Notes under the pieces: model-generated | Databases searched by the model: none | What the model was told of the DNA's origin: nothing | Seen by the model: the letters and a program-made list of their open reading frames with translations, nothing else | Program-made: the position numbers and the translations under genes | DNA from: CBDCOD01 sp965219665 | GTDB taxonomy: Bacteria; Pseudomonadota; Gammaproteobacteria; CAKMZV01 | NCBI GenBank assembly: GCA_965219665.1 | Contig: CBDCOD010000024.1 | Location: forward strand, 186,001 to 250,000 | Direction of reading: 5' to 3' | Length of the DNA: 64,000 nucleotides | Shown here: in pieces, positions 41,679-50,667 of the stretch | Layout of the letters: each line of letters begins with the position of its first letter | Numbering within the stretch: position 1 is the first letter of the stretch

Positions 41679-44044
41679 AAATCAGTTGGCAGTGGCTTAA
41701 ACAGTTTGTAATTGCTCCTGTATCAGTTGAAGAGGCGGCAGAACGTCTAACGCTGCTGGGTTTGGAAGAGGATGGTATAAAGCCAGTTAGTGTAAACTTC
41801 TCACAGGTAGTAATTGGACAGATTGTTGATGTGGCGCCACACCCACAGGCAGATCGCTTGCAGCTGTGTCAAGTTGAGGTTGGCAATAGCGAGCCTTTGG
41901 AGATTGTATGTGGTGCTGCCAATGCGCGTGCAGGGATTAAGGTGGCTTGTGCTTTAGTCGGTGCAAATTTAGGTGGCATACAGATTAAGCAGGTCAAAAT
42001 GCGCGGTGTAGTGTCCAGTGGGATGTTATGTTCAGAGCAAGAATTAGGTTTAAGCACTGCCAGTAGCGGGATTATGGAGCTGCCTGGTGATGCGCCTATC
42101 GGTGCTTTGATGTATGATTACATGCAGTTAGATGATGTGGTTATAGATATTGATTTAACCCCTAATCGCGGTGACTGCTTTAGTGTGTTGGGTGTGGCGC
42201 GTGAGTTGGCTGCATTCTATAAAATGCCATTGATTTCTCCTTCTAATTGCAGTAATCATACAAGTGCTTTAGAGCATGTGCCAGTGATTGAGGCACAAGA
42301 CGGCTGTGGGCGTTTTGCCACTTGTGTGGTTGAAGGGATAGATACTGCTGCACAAACACCGTTATGGATGGTTGAGTCATTGCGCCGTGCAGGGGTGCGC
42401 TCACTACATCCGGTTGTCGATGTAACTAATTATGTAATGCTAGCTTTGGGGCAGCCGTTGCATGCTTATGATGCTAGTACATTGCGTGGTGCGCTGACAG
42501 CTCGCTGGGGGTGTGGAGATCGATTTGAGCTTATAGATGGGCGTACGGTTGAGGCAGATGAAGAAGTTTTAGTAATTGCTGACGATAGCGGCGCATTAGG
42601 TCTGGCAGGTATTATGGGGGGGGCAGCCAGCGCAGTGCAACAACACTCCCAATGTGTTGTTTTAGAAGCAGCGTGGTTTCATCCTGATGCTATTGCTGGT
42701 AGAGCGCGTCGTTATGGGCTGCATACGGAGGCTTCTTTGCGTTTTGAGCGAGGTGTGGATTATGCACTGCCTCAGTATGCTTTGGAGTATGCAGCAGCAT
42801 TGATTACTGAGATAACAGGAGGTACAGCAGGGCGCATTGTTCAGGTAGATGCCCCATCAACATTGCCTGATCGTGGTGCTGTAGCACTACCCTTGAGTGC
42901 TTTAGGTGCCGATTTGGGTATAGAGGGAATACCTGCTGGCTTAGATGTATGGTTTGAGGCCAGTGGATTCACAGTAAAGAAAACTGCAGACTGTTGGATG
43001 CTTACGCCGCCATCATGGCGTTTTGATATTTGTATCCCAGAAGACTTGGTTGAGGAAGTGGCTCGTTTTTATGGTTATGACCAGTTACCTCATCAGTATA
43101 GCGGTTCAACATTGCGTATTCAAGCAGCGCCAGAAAAATACCGTAGCAGAGATGCTGTAGCATTGCAATTGGCGCATCAAGGTTATCAGGAAGTGATAAC
43201 GTATAGTTTTATTGAAGGAGATATCCAGCAAAAATGGTTTCCAGAACAGCAAGGGATTGCTTTGGAAAACCCAATTTCTCAGGATATGAATGTAATGCGT
43301 GTATCTCTGTTGCCGGGTTTAGTACAAACAGTTGTTTTCAATCAAAATCGCCAGCAAAAGCGTATTGCTATTTTTGAGCAAGGGTTGCGTTTCAGTGCAC
43401 GAGGTACTGGATTTGATAATATTGCGCAGATTCCGACTCTGGCTGTAGGGTATTTTGGGTTGTGCGCTCCTAGTCATTGGCAGTTGAAGCAGGATCAGGC
43501 AGATTATTATACGGTTAAGGGCGCTATAGAGAATTTGTTGCCTCGCAGAGTAGAGTGGAAATCTGATGCACAGCAGCAGTGGGCACATCCATATCGTAGT
43601 GCCCGTATTGTGTTAGATGATGTTGTGGTAGGGTATATTGGTGAGTTGCACCCTGAGTTGATGGATAAATTGGGATTGGCATTGCCAGGGGCTGTAGCAG
43701 AATTGAATATGGAAGCTGTTTTAGAGGTGGGATTGCCACATTTTGAGACATTTTCAGTGCTGCCTATAATTACGCGTGATACTTCATTTATTGTAGAAAA
43801 AAGCATTGAATTTTCTGATTTATTGTCGCATATAAATAAAAAACAGTTAGAATGGTTGTCAAAGGTTTGTATTTTAGATGTGTACGAGGGCAGCGGTGTT
43901 CCAGAAGGCATGAAGAGTGTGACATTGCATTTTGTGTGGCAGGCTGTGGAAAAAACACCAACAGATGAGCAAATCGATGACAAAATGCAGCAAGCAATAC
44001 AAATTTTGCAGGCGGCGTATCCCACAATTGAATTGAGAAGATAG
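41675..44044 (+). CDS. pheT: Phenylalanyl-tRNA synthetase beta subunit
   Basis: A 789-residue beta subunit with the N-terminal tRNA-binding EMAP-like domain (PHPQADRLQLCQVEVG, about residues 50-65), B3/B4 editing domains (VDVTNYVMLALGQPLHAYD), the B5 domain, and the C-terminal ferredoxin-fold anticodon-binding domain ending TIELRR. The eight-G run at 42616-42623 lies in a Gly-Gly coding segment and the frame stays open. It lies one base before ihfA. Confidence 0.97.
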   Translation: MKISWQWLKQFVIAPVSVEEAAERLTLLGLEEDGIKPVSVNFSQVVIGQIVDVAPHPQADRLQLCQVEVGNSEPLEIVCGAANARAGIKVACALVGANLGGIQIKQVKMRGVVSSGMLCSEQELGLSTASSGIMELPGDAPIGALMYDYMQLDDVVIDIDLTPNRGDCFSVLGVARELAAFYKMPLISPSNCSNHTSALEHVPVIEAQDGCGRFATCVVEGIDTAAQTPLWMVESLRRAGVRSLHPVVDVTNYVMLALGQPLHAYDASTLRGALTARWGCGDRFELIDGRTVEADEEVLVIADDSGALGLAGIMGGAASAVQQHSQCVVLEAAWFHPDAIAGRARRYGLHTEASLRFERGVDYALPQYALEYAAALITEITGGTAGRIVQVDAPSTLPDRGAVALPLSALGADLGIEGIPAGLDVWFEASGFTVKKTADCWMLTPPSWRFDICIPEDLVEEVARFYGYDQLPHQYSGSTLRIQAAPEKYRSRDAVALQLAHQGYQEVITYSFIEGDIQQKWFPEQQGIALENPISQDMNVMRVSLLPGLVQTVVFNQNRQQKRIAIFEQGLRFSARGTGFDNIAQIPTLAVGYFGLCAPSHWQLKQDQADYYTVKGAIENLLPRRVEWKSDAQQQWAHPYRSARIVLDDVVVGYIGELHPELMDKLGLALPGAVAELNMEAVLEVGLPHFETFSVLPIITRDTSFIVEKSIEFSDLLSHINKKQLEWLSKVCILDVYEGSGVPEGMKSVTLHFVWQAVEKTPTDEQIDDKMQQAIQILQAAYPTIELRR

Positions 44045-44045
44045 C

Positions 44046-44393
44046 ATGGAAAAGAAACCAAAGCCCAGAACAATTACCCGCATGGATTTAGTGGATTCGT
44101 TACGAGCAGGTTTAGGCTTTAATCGCAATGATGCGCGCTTGATAGTGGACGGCTTTTTTGATGAAATTGGCGACGCTTTGCAAAGTGGTGAATCAGTCAA
44201 AGTTTCTGGATTTGGTGTTTTTAGTCTGCGCCGTAAGCGCGAGCGTCCAGGTAGAAATCCAAAGACAGGTGAAGAGGTAATGATTAAACCACGTACAGTG
44301 GTTCAGTTTCATGCTGGCAATAAATTAAGGTCTTTAATTAGTGCAGGACAAGCAAGCGAGCGTTCAAGAGATTTTGAACTCATTGCCGAGTAA
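44046..44393 (+). CDS. ihfA: Integration host factor alpha subunit
   Basis: A DNA-bending histone-like protein. MDLVDSLRAGLGFNRNDAR, VKVSGFGVFSLRRKRERPGRNPKTGE and VVQFHAGNKLR identify IhfA; the RPGRNPKTGE arm carries the intercalating Pro. At 115 residues it has a short polar lead and a C-terminal tail longer than E. coli's 99. Position after pheT is conserved in gammaproteobacteria. It overlaps the following gene by about 50 bases. Confidence 0.94.
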   Translation: MEKKPKPRTITRMDLVDSLRAGLGFNRNDARLIVDGFFDEIGDALQSGESVKVSGFGVFSLRRKRERPGRNPKTGEEVMIKPRTVVQFHAGNKLRSLISAGQASERSRDFELIAE

Positions 44394-44799
44394 GCAATAC
44401 TTTAGTATTGGTGAGGCCAGTGAGGTATGCGGTGTTAAGCCGTATGTTTTGCGCTATTGGGAGAAAGAGTTTTCACAGCTCAATCCGCTAAAACGCAATA
44501 AACGGCGCTACTATCAACGCGAGGACATTGAAACTGTTCTTGAATTGCGTGATTTACTACATATTAAACGCTTTACGATTAAAGGTGCCCGTGACTTTCT
44601 ACAGAAGCGCAAATCGCTTTTGGCAAAGCCTGCATCATCAACTTCATCTACTGAGAAAATTGCAGGGGTAGATGCAGCTCAGGAGATGGTATCACAGACC
44701 ATACGTTCACGGCAATCTGCCCGAATCGCTATGGGAAAAATCATCCGGCGCTTGGATGTGACTGTAGAAAGGCTGCAAACTGTAGTTAATAAAAAATGA
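44341..44799 (+). CDS. MerR-family transcriptional regulator
   Basis: A 152-residue regulator with an N-terminal MerR winged helix: YFSIGEASEVCGVKPYVLRYWEKEFSQLNP (about residues 20-49) and RRYYQREDIETVLELRDLL. No C-terminal metal-binding cysteines are seen; instead a Ser/Thr linker and a basic helix near the end. This is the MerR-like gene that usually follows ihfA; its target is not known. The start is taken as GTG at 44341, with AAGG 10-14 bases before; TTG codons near 44374 and 44383 are alternatives. Confidence 0.88.
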   Translation: MQDKQASVQEILNSLPSKQYFSIGEASEVCGVKPYVLRYWEKEFSQLNPLKRNKRRYYQREDIETVLELRDLLHIKRFTIKGARDFLQKRKSLLAKPASSTSSTEKIAGVDAAQEMVSQTIRSRQSARIAMGKIIRRLDVTVERLQTVVNKK

Positions 44800-44895
44800 G
44801 CTTAGTTGGCACGTTTCGTTTGATTTCTCAAATAGGCTTATAGCCTAATTAAAATATTGCCTGATTAGACCCTCAAGAAGGTACATAAGGTACAG
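44800..44895 (+). terminator. Weak hairpin between the merR-like gene and glyQ
   Basis: TAGGC pairs with GCCTA across TTATA near 44832-44846, followed by ATTAAAAT. The stem is five base pairs and the tail is not T-rich, so it is at best a poor terminator. The gap may contain the glyQ promoter. Confidence 0.25.
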
Positions 44896-45795
44896 ATGAC
44901 CTCTAACATGATGCACTTTTCTACATTAATTGAGCAGCTACATGCCTTTTGGAGTAAACGAGGGTGTGTGATCCTACAACCCATGGATATGGAGGTAGGT
45001 GCAGGCACCTTTCACCCCGCTACCTTTCTGCGCTCTATTGGCCCTGAGCCCTGGAGTAGTGCATATGTGCAGCCATCCAGACGTCCAACAGATGGACGCT
45101 ATGGCGACAATCCCAACCGGTTACAGCATTATTATCAGTATCAGGTTGTACTCAAACCTTCCCCATCGAATATTCAAGAGTTGTATTTACAGTCACTTAC
45201 TGAAATTGGCATTGATATGTTGGTGCATGATGTCCGCTTTGTAGAGGATAACTGGGAGTCGCCTACCTTGGGTGCTTGGGGACTGGGTTGGGAGGTTTGG
45301 CTCAATGGCATGGAGGTTACTCAATTCACTTATTTTCAGCAGGTTGGTGGTATAGAGTGCGCTCCAGTGAGTGGTGAAATCACTTATGGCTTAGAGCGGT
45401 TGGCAATGTACTTACAAGGTGTGGATCGGGTGTACGATTTGATCTGGACAGAAAATGAGCATGGCATTGTGCGCTATGGTGATGTATTTCATCAAAATGA
45501 GGTGGAGCAGTCTGCCTATAATTTTGAGCATGCTGATATCAGTGACTTAGGGCGGCAGTTTGATCAAGCAGAGCAAGTGAGTCAGCAGTTGGTCATGAAA
45601 AAACTACCCATGCCTGCTTATGAGCAAGCATTAAAGGCGTCACATTTGTTTAATTTATTGGATGCGCGCAAGGCGATTAGTGTTACTGAGCGGCAGCGCT
45701 TTATTTTCAGGGTGCGGCAAATGACACAGTCCGTAGCGCAGTGTTATTACGAAAGCCGTGAAGCACTGGGCTTTCCATTGCTTCAATCCAAATAA
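44896..45795 (+). CDS. glyQ: Glycyl-tRNA synthetase alpha subunit
   Basis: The catalytic class II subunit of the tetrameric bacterial enzyme. CVILQPMDMEVGAGTFHPATFLR and QPSRRPTDGRYGDNPNRLQHYYQYQVV (about residues 25-85) are the family core. 299 residues is normal. glyS follows with a 13-base gap. Confidence 0.97.
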   Translation: MTSNMMHFSTLIEQLHAFWSKRGCVILQPMDMEVGAGTFHPATFLRSIGPEPWSSAYVQPSRRPTDGRYGDNPNRLQHYYQYQVVLKPSPSNIQELYLQSLTEIGIDMLVHDVRFVEDNWESPTLGAWGLGWEVWLNGMEVTQFTYFQQVGGIECAPVSGEITYGLERLAMYLQGVDRVYDLIWTENEHGIVRYGDVFHQNEVEQSAYNFEHADISDLGRQFDQAEQVSQQLVMKKLPMPAYEQALKASHLFNLLDARKAISVTERQRFIFRVRQMTQSVAQCYYESREALGFPLLQSK

Positions 45796-45808
45796 ATTAG
45801 TGAGTGAT

Positions 45809-47896
45809 ATGTCAACAGAATATGTGGTTTTTGAGCTGGGTGTTGAGGAGTTACCTGCTGCACAACTTAATACAATGCAACGTGCACTACAAGCCTCGGT
45901 TGAGAAAGCCTTGCGGATGGGCAAGTGGCAGTTCAGTGTGGTGCGCCCGATTGCTACGCCGCGCCGTATAGGTTTTGGCATAGAGAGCGTACAGATGCAG
46001 CAAGACCCCTTTAGTGAAGAAGTGAAAGGTCCTCCTTGTGATGCGCCTGAGCAAGCTGCAAAAGGTTTTGCTAAGAAATTGGGTCTCAATCTGGCTGATT
46101 TGCAGCGTAAATCTATTGCAGGCAAGGCGTATTATTTTGGAGTGAAGCAGGTGCCGAGCGTTATGCTTGCTGGGGTACTACCTGCTATTATTGATGAGGC
46201 ATTGCATAGTTTGCCCATTCCTAAAAAAATGCGTTGGGGGTCATCAAAACTGGCATTTCTGCGACCAGTACGGTGGGCATTTTTACAGGTAGGGGCTAAA
46301 CCGGTTCACGCAGTGATTATGGGTATGGATACGCTACCCCACAGTTATGGTCATCGTTTTCATCACCCCGGAAAGGTATTTATAGCACATGCACAGAGTT
46401 ATTTTGAGCAGCTGATGCAGGCGTATGTTGTGGCAGATCCCGATGAGCGGACAGCACGTATTCGACAGCAGTTAGGTGAGATTGAGGACAATAAAGCGGT
46501 GCGAGTGGTTATTGAACAGGATTTGTTGGAAGAGGTGAGTGCGTTGGTAGAGTGGCCGGTTGCAATAATGGGGGAATTCCCTACACGTTTTTTAGACTTG
46601 CCTGAAGAATGCCTTATTTCAACTATGAAGAGCAATCAAAAGTATTTTCATGTTCGGAAATTAGAGGAAGGAGCACTGCTCCCATACTTTGTGACAATTG
46701 CCAATATTCAGAGTCGTGAACCTGATAAGATTATTCATGGTAATGAGCGGGTGATTATTCCACGTTTTGAGGATGCAGCATTTTTCTATCAAAACGATAT
46801 TAAGCAGCAACTTGAGGACTATGCACCAGGACTTAAGGAAATGGTCTTTGAGCACTCTTTGGGCAGTATTGCTGACAAGGTGGAGCGCGTTACGGCAATA
46901 GCAGTTGCGCTTGTAAAGGAGTGCAATATAGGGAATGAGGCGCATATAGAGCGATCGGCTCAGTTGTGTAAGTGTGACTTGTTAAGTGACATGGTGGGTG
47001 AATTTCCATCGCTACAGGGGATTATGGGACGATACTACGCACAATATTGTGGTGAGGACAAAGCAGTGGCAGATGCTATTGAGGAGCATTATAAGCCGCG
47101 CTTTGCTGGTGATGATATTGCCTTCTGTGCAGAAGGTAGAATTTTGGCTATTGCAGATAAGATGGATACTATTTGTGGCATTTTTTCAATCGGTAAGCAG
47201 CCAACCAGTGAGCGCGATCCATTTGCTTTGCGGCGTGGCGCGTTAGGCGTTATCCGCACAATAGTTGAGGCACGGTTGCCAATAGACTGGTTGTCATTAG
47301 TTGAACAAATCGTCTCTATATATGAGCGACGGAACGCTGCATTATTTGAGAATAGGGATGACAAGGCGGAGGTGATTAAGCAGATCAGAGCGTTTATGCA
47401 GGATCGCTTTATTGCCTATTACGCCAATCAAGGCTGGCGAGTTCAGACGATACGGGGAGTGTTGGGTGCTGTCCCTTCTCCCAGTAATTTTTTCGATGCT
47501 TATCAGCGGCTTGATGCTGTACGTCAGTTTGAGCAATTGCCTGAGGCAAAAATTTTGAGTGATATGGCTAAACGTATTGACAATATTTTGAAACAGGCAG
47601 CGGATATGGGTACGTGTTGTACCCATACTGATATCGATGAAAAACGATTGGAAAAGGTAGAGAAAGATTTGTTAGATAAAGTGTGTGGAGTCGAGTACGC
47701 TTTTTCAAACATATCCGCTGGGTGGTCAAAACGACTAGAGCTTTTAGTTGGTATTGCGCCTAAATTAAGTGATTTTTTTGATCAGGTTATGGTGTTTGAT
47801 GAGGATGAGGTGGTACGCACTAATCGTTTAGCCTTGCTGCACCGAACTCAAGATCAGATGCGTTCAGTGGTTGATGCATCTGCGCTGCAATTGTAA
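45809..47896 (+). CDS. glyS: Glycyl-tRNA synthetase beta subunit
   Basis: A 695-residue beta subunit that binds tRNA. The start at 45809 gives MSTEYVVFELGVEELPA, the typical N-terminus; the earlier in-frame ATG (45758) lies within glyQ. RWGSSKLAFLRPVRW, FPTRFLDLPEECLISTMKSNQKYF, an HD-like region (CDLLSDMVGEFPSLQGIMGRYYA) and a DALR-type C-terminal domain (RLALLHRTQDQMRSVVDASAL) are in order. Confidence 0.96.
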   Translation: MSTEYVVFELGVEELPAAQLNTMQRALQASVEKALRMGKWQFSVVRPIATPRRIGFGIESVQMQQDPFSEEVKGPPCDAPEQAAKGFAKKLGLNLADLQRKSIAGKAYYFGVKQVPSVMLAGVLPAIIDEALHSLPIPKKMRWGSSKLAFLRPVRWAFLQVGAKPVHAVIMGMDTLPHSYGHRFHHPGKVFIAHAQSYFEQLMQAYVVADPDERTARIRQQLGEIEDNKAVRVVIEQDLLEEVSALVEWPVAIMGEFPTRFLDLPEECLISTMKSNQKYFHVRKLEEGALLPYFVTIANIQSREPDKIIHGNERVIIPRFEDAAFFYQNDIKQQLEDYAPGLKEMVFEHSLGSIADKVERVTAIAVALVKECNIGNEAHIERSAQLCKCDLLSDMVGEFPSLQGIMGRYYAQYCGEDKAVADAIEEHYKPRFAGDDIAFCAEGRILAIADKMDTICGIFSIGKQPTSERDPFALRRGALGVIRTIVEARLPIDWLSLVEQIVSIYERRNAALFENRDDKAEVIKQIRAFMQDRFIAYYANQGWRVQTIRGVLGAVPSPSNFFDAYQRLDAVRQFEQLPEAKILSDMAKRIDNILKQAADMGTCCTHTDIDEKRLEKVEKDLLDKVCGVEYAFSNISAGWSKRLELLVGIAPKLSDFFDQVMVFDEDEVVRTNRLALLHRTQDQMRSVVDASALQL

Positions 47897-47899
47897 GTT

Positions 47900-48442
47900 A
47901 TGTGGTCACGACTGCCTAATGCAATCACCATATTTCGTATTGCAATTATTCCCGTTTTTTTATGGGTATACTTGAGTCCGTTAGAGCATGCTAACTGGAT
48001 AAGTATGCTGCTATTTATTATGGCAGGTATCAGTGATGGTGTGGATGGCTATGTTGCACGACGGTGGCAGATAGAGTCTTCCTTTGGTCGGTTTTTAGAC
48101 CCTGTTGCCGATAAACTTATTGTGATGGCGGCTATTTTGGTGATGGTTGCAGAGTATATGCACTGGCTATATGTTGCTGCGGCATTTATTTTAGTTGGGC
48201 GTGATTTTCTTATATCGGCATTGCGTGAGTGGGTAGGCACTAATACCATGGTTTTAGGTGTTTCTATTTGGGGGAAATGGAAAACTTTTATCCAATTCTG
48301 GGCACTGTCTTTTCTTATTTTGGGAGAGACGGTTTGGGGGATAGATTTTGTCATGTTGGGTAATGCAGCACTAGTGGTGGCTGTTTTTCTGTCAGTGTTC
48401 TCGTTGTATCTATACGTGCAGAGCTTTTTGCGGCAACTATGA
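47900..48442 (+). CDS. pgsA: CDP-diacylglycerol--glycerol-3-phosphate 3-phosphatidyltransferase
   Basis: A membrane enzyme of phosphatidylglycerol synthesis. The CDP-alcohol phosphatidyltransferase motif DGVDGYVARRWQIESSFGRFLDPVADK (about residues 46-72) contains the DG-x2-AR-x8-G-x3-D-x3-D residues. 180 residues with five or six helices. It overlaps the next small gene by 4 bases. Confidence 0.95.
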   Translation: MWSRLPNAITIFRIAIIPVFLWVYLSPLEHANWISMLLFIMAGISDGVDGYVARRWQIESSFGRFLDPVADKLIVMAAILVMVAEYMHWLYVAAAFILVGRDFLISALREWVGTNTMVLGVSIWGKWKTFIQFWALSFLILGETVWGIDFVMLGNAALVVAVFLSVFSLYLYVQSFLRQL

Positions 48443-48672
48443 CATGGCATATAACACAATTGCGTTACGAAAGTAGTGACTTAATAATTAGTTTACAGTA
48501 TTATGGTGCTAATCTGCATGTGAGCGTAGATAATAGTAAAGCCTTAGTAGAAGAAGATTTTGATACTATGGAGGATGCGAGTGCTTACTTAGAGAATATA
48601 CTGGGGAAGGGGCGCTGGCAGGATGTACAAAAGAACTGGGTAGAAATAACTTATCGCCGGGTTGAGAGGTAA
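48439..48672 (+). CDS. Hypothetical protein, 77 residues
   Basis: I do not recognise this protein. It is soluble, with alternating strands and one helix (MTWHITQLRYESSDLIISLQ at the start, EDASAYLENILGKGRW later), acidic in the middle and basic at the end. It overlaps pgsA by 4 bases (ATGA) and precedes the outer-membrane protein gene by 4 bases, so it is probably translated as part of that unit. Confidence 0.55.
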   Translation: MTWHITQLRYESSDLIISLQYYGANLHVSVDNSKALVEEDFDTMEDASAYLENILGKGRWQDVQKNWVEITYRRVER

Positions 48673-48676
48673 ACAA

Positions 48677-49423
48677 ATGGTTTTTTTTAGAAAAATTTGG
48701 GTAGCAATAGCACTTAGCATGACTGTTTTAACAGTTGCTGCTGAAGAACTAGACTTTAGTGGTGGGTTTAGTGGATTAACTGCGGAGGCGGCTGAGGAGC
48801 GATTTAATAATATCAGTACAGATTTGGGAAATTTTATTAGTTTTCGAGATGGGCAAGCCGCAGGTACGCCCTGGTTTCGTTTTGGAATCAATACTGCATT
48901 TGCCTCTTTGCAGAGTTCGGAGGATTTTGAGAGTGTTGATGTGAACACAGAGGCTTTAGCATTACCACAGTTTTATGCTGGTTTTGGGTTTAGGAGTTTT
49001 GATGTGTCGTTAACGTATATTAACGCGAGTCTGATAGATGCTCAAGTTGTTGGTGGTAGCCTAAAGTATGCTATTGTTGATCATATTGCCTTGCCAAGCG
49101 TATCTGCCCGAGTTGGATATTCGCAGTTAAACGGCATTGATGCTTTGCGTTTGAGTACGGTGAATATTGACTTAACGGTGTCTAAAAATTTCTTGTTTGT
49201 TGAGCCGTATGCCCAGTTGGGCCTTGTGCAGACAGCGGCTACTCTGGATGAAGATAAGATTGACGGTTTTGACGAGAATGTGGCAGCCTATGAACAAAGC
49301 GATGTGCGCTGGACTATTGGTTTAAATTTTACAGTGGCTGTGGTGCTAGATATTGGTGTTTCCTACGGGCAAATTGGCTCTAATCCAGGTGTAACCACTG
49401 TTAATTTTGGACTGGGTCTTTAA
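48677..49423 (+). CDS. Outer-membrane protein with signal peptide, function unknown
   Basis: The start at 48677 (MVFFRKIWVAIALSM) has AGAGG 8 bases upstream; the TTG at 48662 is less likely. A Sec signal peptide ends near VAA (about residue 22). The mature part has alternating amphipathic strands (FYAGFGFRSFDVSLTYINASL, then LFVEPYAQLGLVQ) and ends in the aromatic-poor strand TTVNFGLGL. It looks like a small beta-barrel of the DUF6588 type (from memory, unverified). Its last 23 bases overlap the end of convergent waaA. Confidence 0.65.
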   Translation: MVFFRKIWVAIALSMTVLTVAAEELDFSGGFSGLTAEAAEERFNNISTDLGNFISFRDGQAAGTPWFRFGINTAFASLQSSEDFESVDVNTEALALPQFYAGFGFRSFDVSLTYINASLIDAQVVGGSLKYAIVDHIALPSVSARVGYSQLNGIDALRLSTVNIDLTVSKNFLFVEPYAQLGLVQTAATLDEDKIDGFDENVAAYEQSDVRWTIGLNFTVAVVLDIGVSYGQIGSNPGVTTVNFGLGL

Positions 49424-50660
49424 GATATTGTGATAGGTGATGCCGATAGCACTGTAGGATATGTTTGCTATGCTCCTCAATGTGTTGTGCAGCACACTCT
49501 TGTAGTTGCTGCATTACTGTAGGGTTTTCTAATAATTGCATTACTGCTTCTATTGCAGCATCGTAAGACTGTGCCTGAATAAGTGCTTTACTGGCCAGCA
49601 TGCTACTGGTTTCGTGCGCAAAGTTGTCCATATTTGGTCCAGTAATAACGGCAGTTCCAGATGCTGCCGGTTCTAAAATATTATGTCCTCCTTTTTTTGT
49701 AAAAGATCCTCCCATAATGGAGATGGCAGCTTGTAGATATAGTGATTCTGCTTTCCCCAACTGATTGATGATGTGTATGGCGTTGTTTAGTTGGGGGGTG
49801 TCTCCAACACTAATAGACAGGTTGGGGAAGCGTTGAGTCAATTGTTTTTTTAGAGTGTTTGCGCGCTCAGGGTGGCGGGGCGTTATAACAATTGGTAGTG
49901 TCAGTTTGGACTCTATACAGCGTGCAATCAATTGCTGCTCTTCAGGCTCATGCGTAGACGCTAATAATAAAAAAGGCGTGAGGGACTTTGAGGGTTTTTG
50001 TATGGTGAGTGTGCTGTATTTTAGATTGCCTAAGACAGTGCACCGCTCTTTAGGCGCTCCTAATGCTATGAATTTTTTTTGGTTTTCAGCATCTTTTACA
50101 TAGATGTGCTCTGTAAAGTTTAAACTATATTTGTAAAGTGATTTGAGCCAAGCCGGCGCTGATAAGGTGCGTTGGCTCAGGCGAGCATTGATAAGCGTGA
50201 TGGGTATAGATTGGGTGGTACACGTATAGAATAAATTTGGCCATATTTCGGTTTCTACCACCCATAATATTTTGGGCTTTGTGGCTTGTAAAAAGCGGTT
50301 GATACTGCTGCACCAATCAAAGGGGAGTGCACAAACAGTTGCTTGAGGGATGCGTTGTTGAGCATAGTGATAGGCAGTAGAAGTGGTTACAGTGATGAGG
50401 AGAGGTTCAGCCATGTACGATGCTAGGGTAGTTATACTACTGATTTCGCCAACTGATGCACAGTGCAACCAGCCACTATGTGGTGTGATGTTTGGGTAAA
50501 CAAAACCAAAGCGCTGCGCTATAAAACGCAGGTTAAAGTTACGCCTAATAGATTCAGCGATGATATAGCCTACGATAAATGGGCTGAATGCAACAAGCAA
50601 TAGGCGATAACGCCAGAGGGCTTTCCGGTAGGCAGTTGGGTAGGTATGGTTTGCTATCAT
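49401..50660 (-). CDS. waaA: 3-deoxy-D-manno-octulosonic acid (Kdo) transferase
   Basis: WaaA (KdtA) adds Kdo to lipid IVA in LPS synthesis at the inner membrane. An N-terminal hydrophobic anchor (about residues 18-37) precedes the GT-B fold: HCASVGEISSI with the catalytic Glu, WVVETEIWPN, ASTHEPEEQQLI and the sugar-nucleotide segment GGSFTKKGGHNILEPAASG. 419 residues is normal. It lies 7 bases after epmB on the same strand, an unrelated neighbour. Confidence 0.94.
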   Translation of the reverse strand: MIANHTYPTAYRKALWRYRLLLVAFSPFIVGYIIAESIRRNFNLRFIAQRFGFVYPNITPHSGWLHCASVGEISSITTLASYMAEPLLITVTTSTAYHYAQQRIPQATVCALPFDWCSSINRFLQATKPKILWVVETEIWPNLFYTCTTQSIPITLINARLSQRTLSAPAWLKSLYKYSLNFTEHIYVKDAENQKKFIALGAPKERCTVLGNLKYSTLTIQKPSKSLTPFLLLASTHEPEEQQLIARCIESKLTLPIVITPRHPERANTLKKQLTQRFPNLSISVGDTPQLNNAIHIINQLGKAESLYLQAAISIMGGSFTKKGGHNILEPAASGTAVITGPNMDNFAHETSSMLASKALIQAQSYDAAIEAVMQLLENPTVMQQLQECAAQHIEEHSKHILQCYRHHLSQYLKDPVQN

Positions 50661-50667
50661 GGCGTAC

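Noticed and set aside
42616..42623. Eight-G run within pheT as a frameshift or phase-variable site
   Set aside because: It encodes the normal Gly-Gly segment and the frame is intact on both sides.
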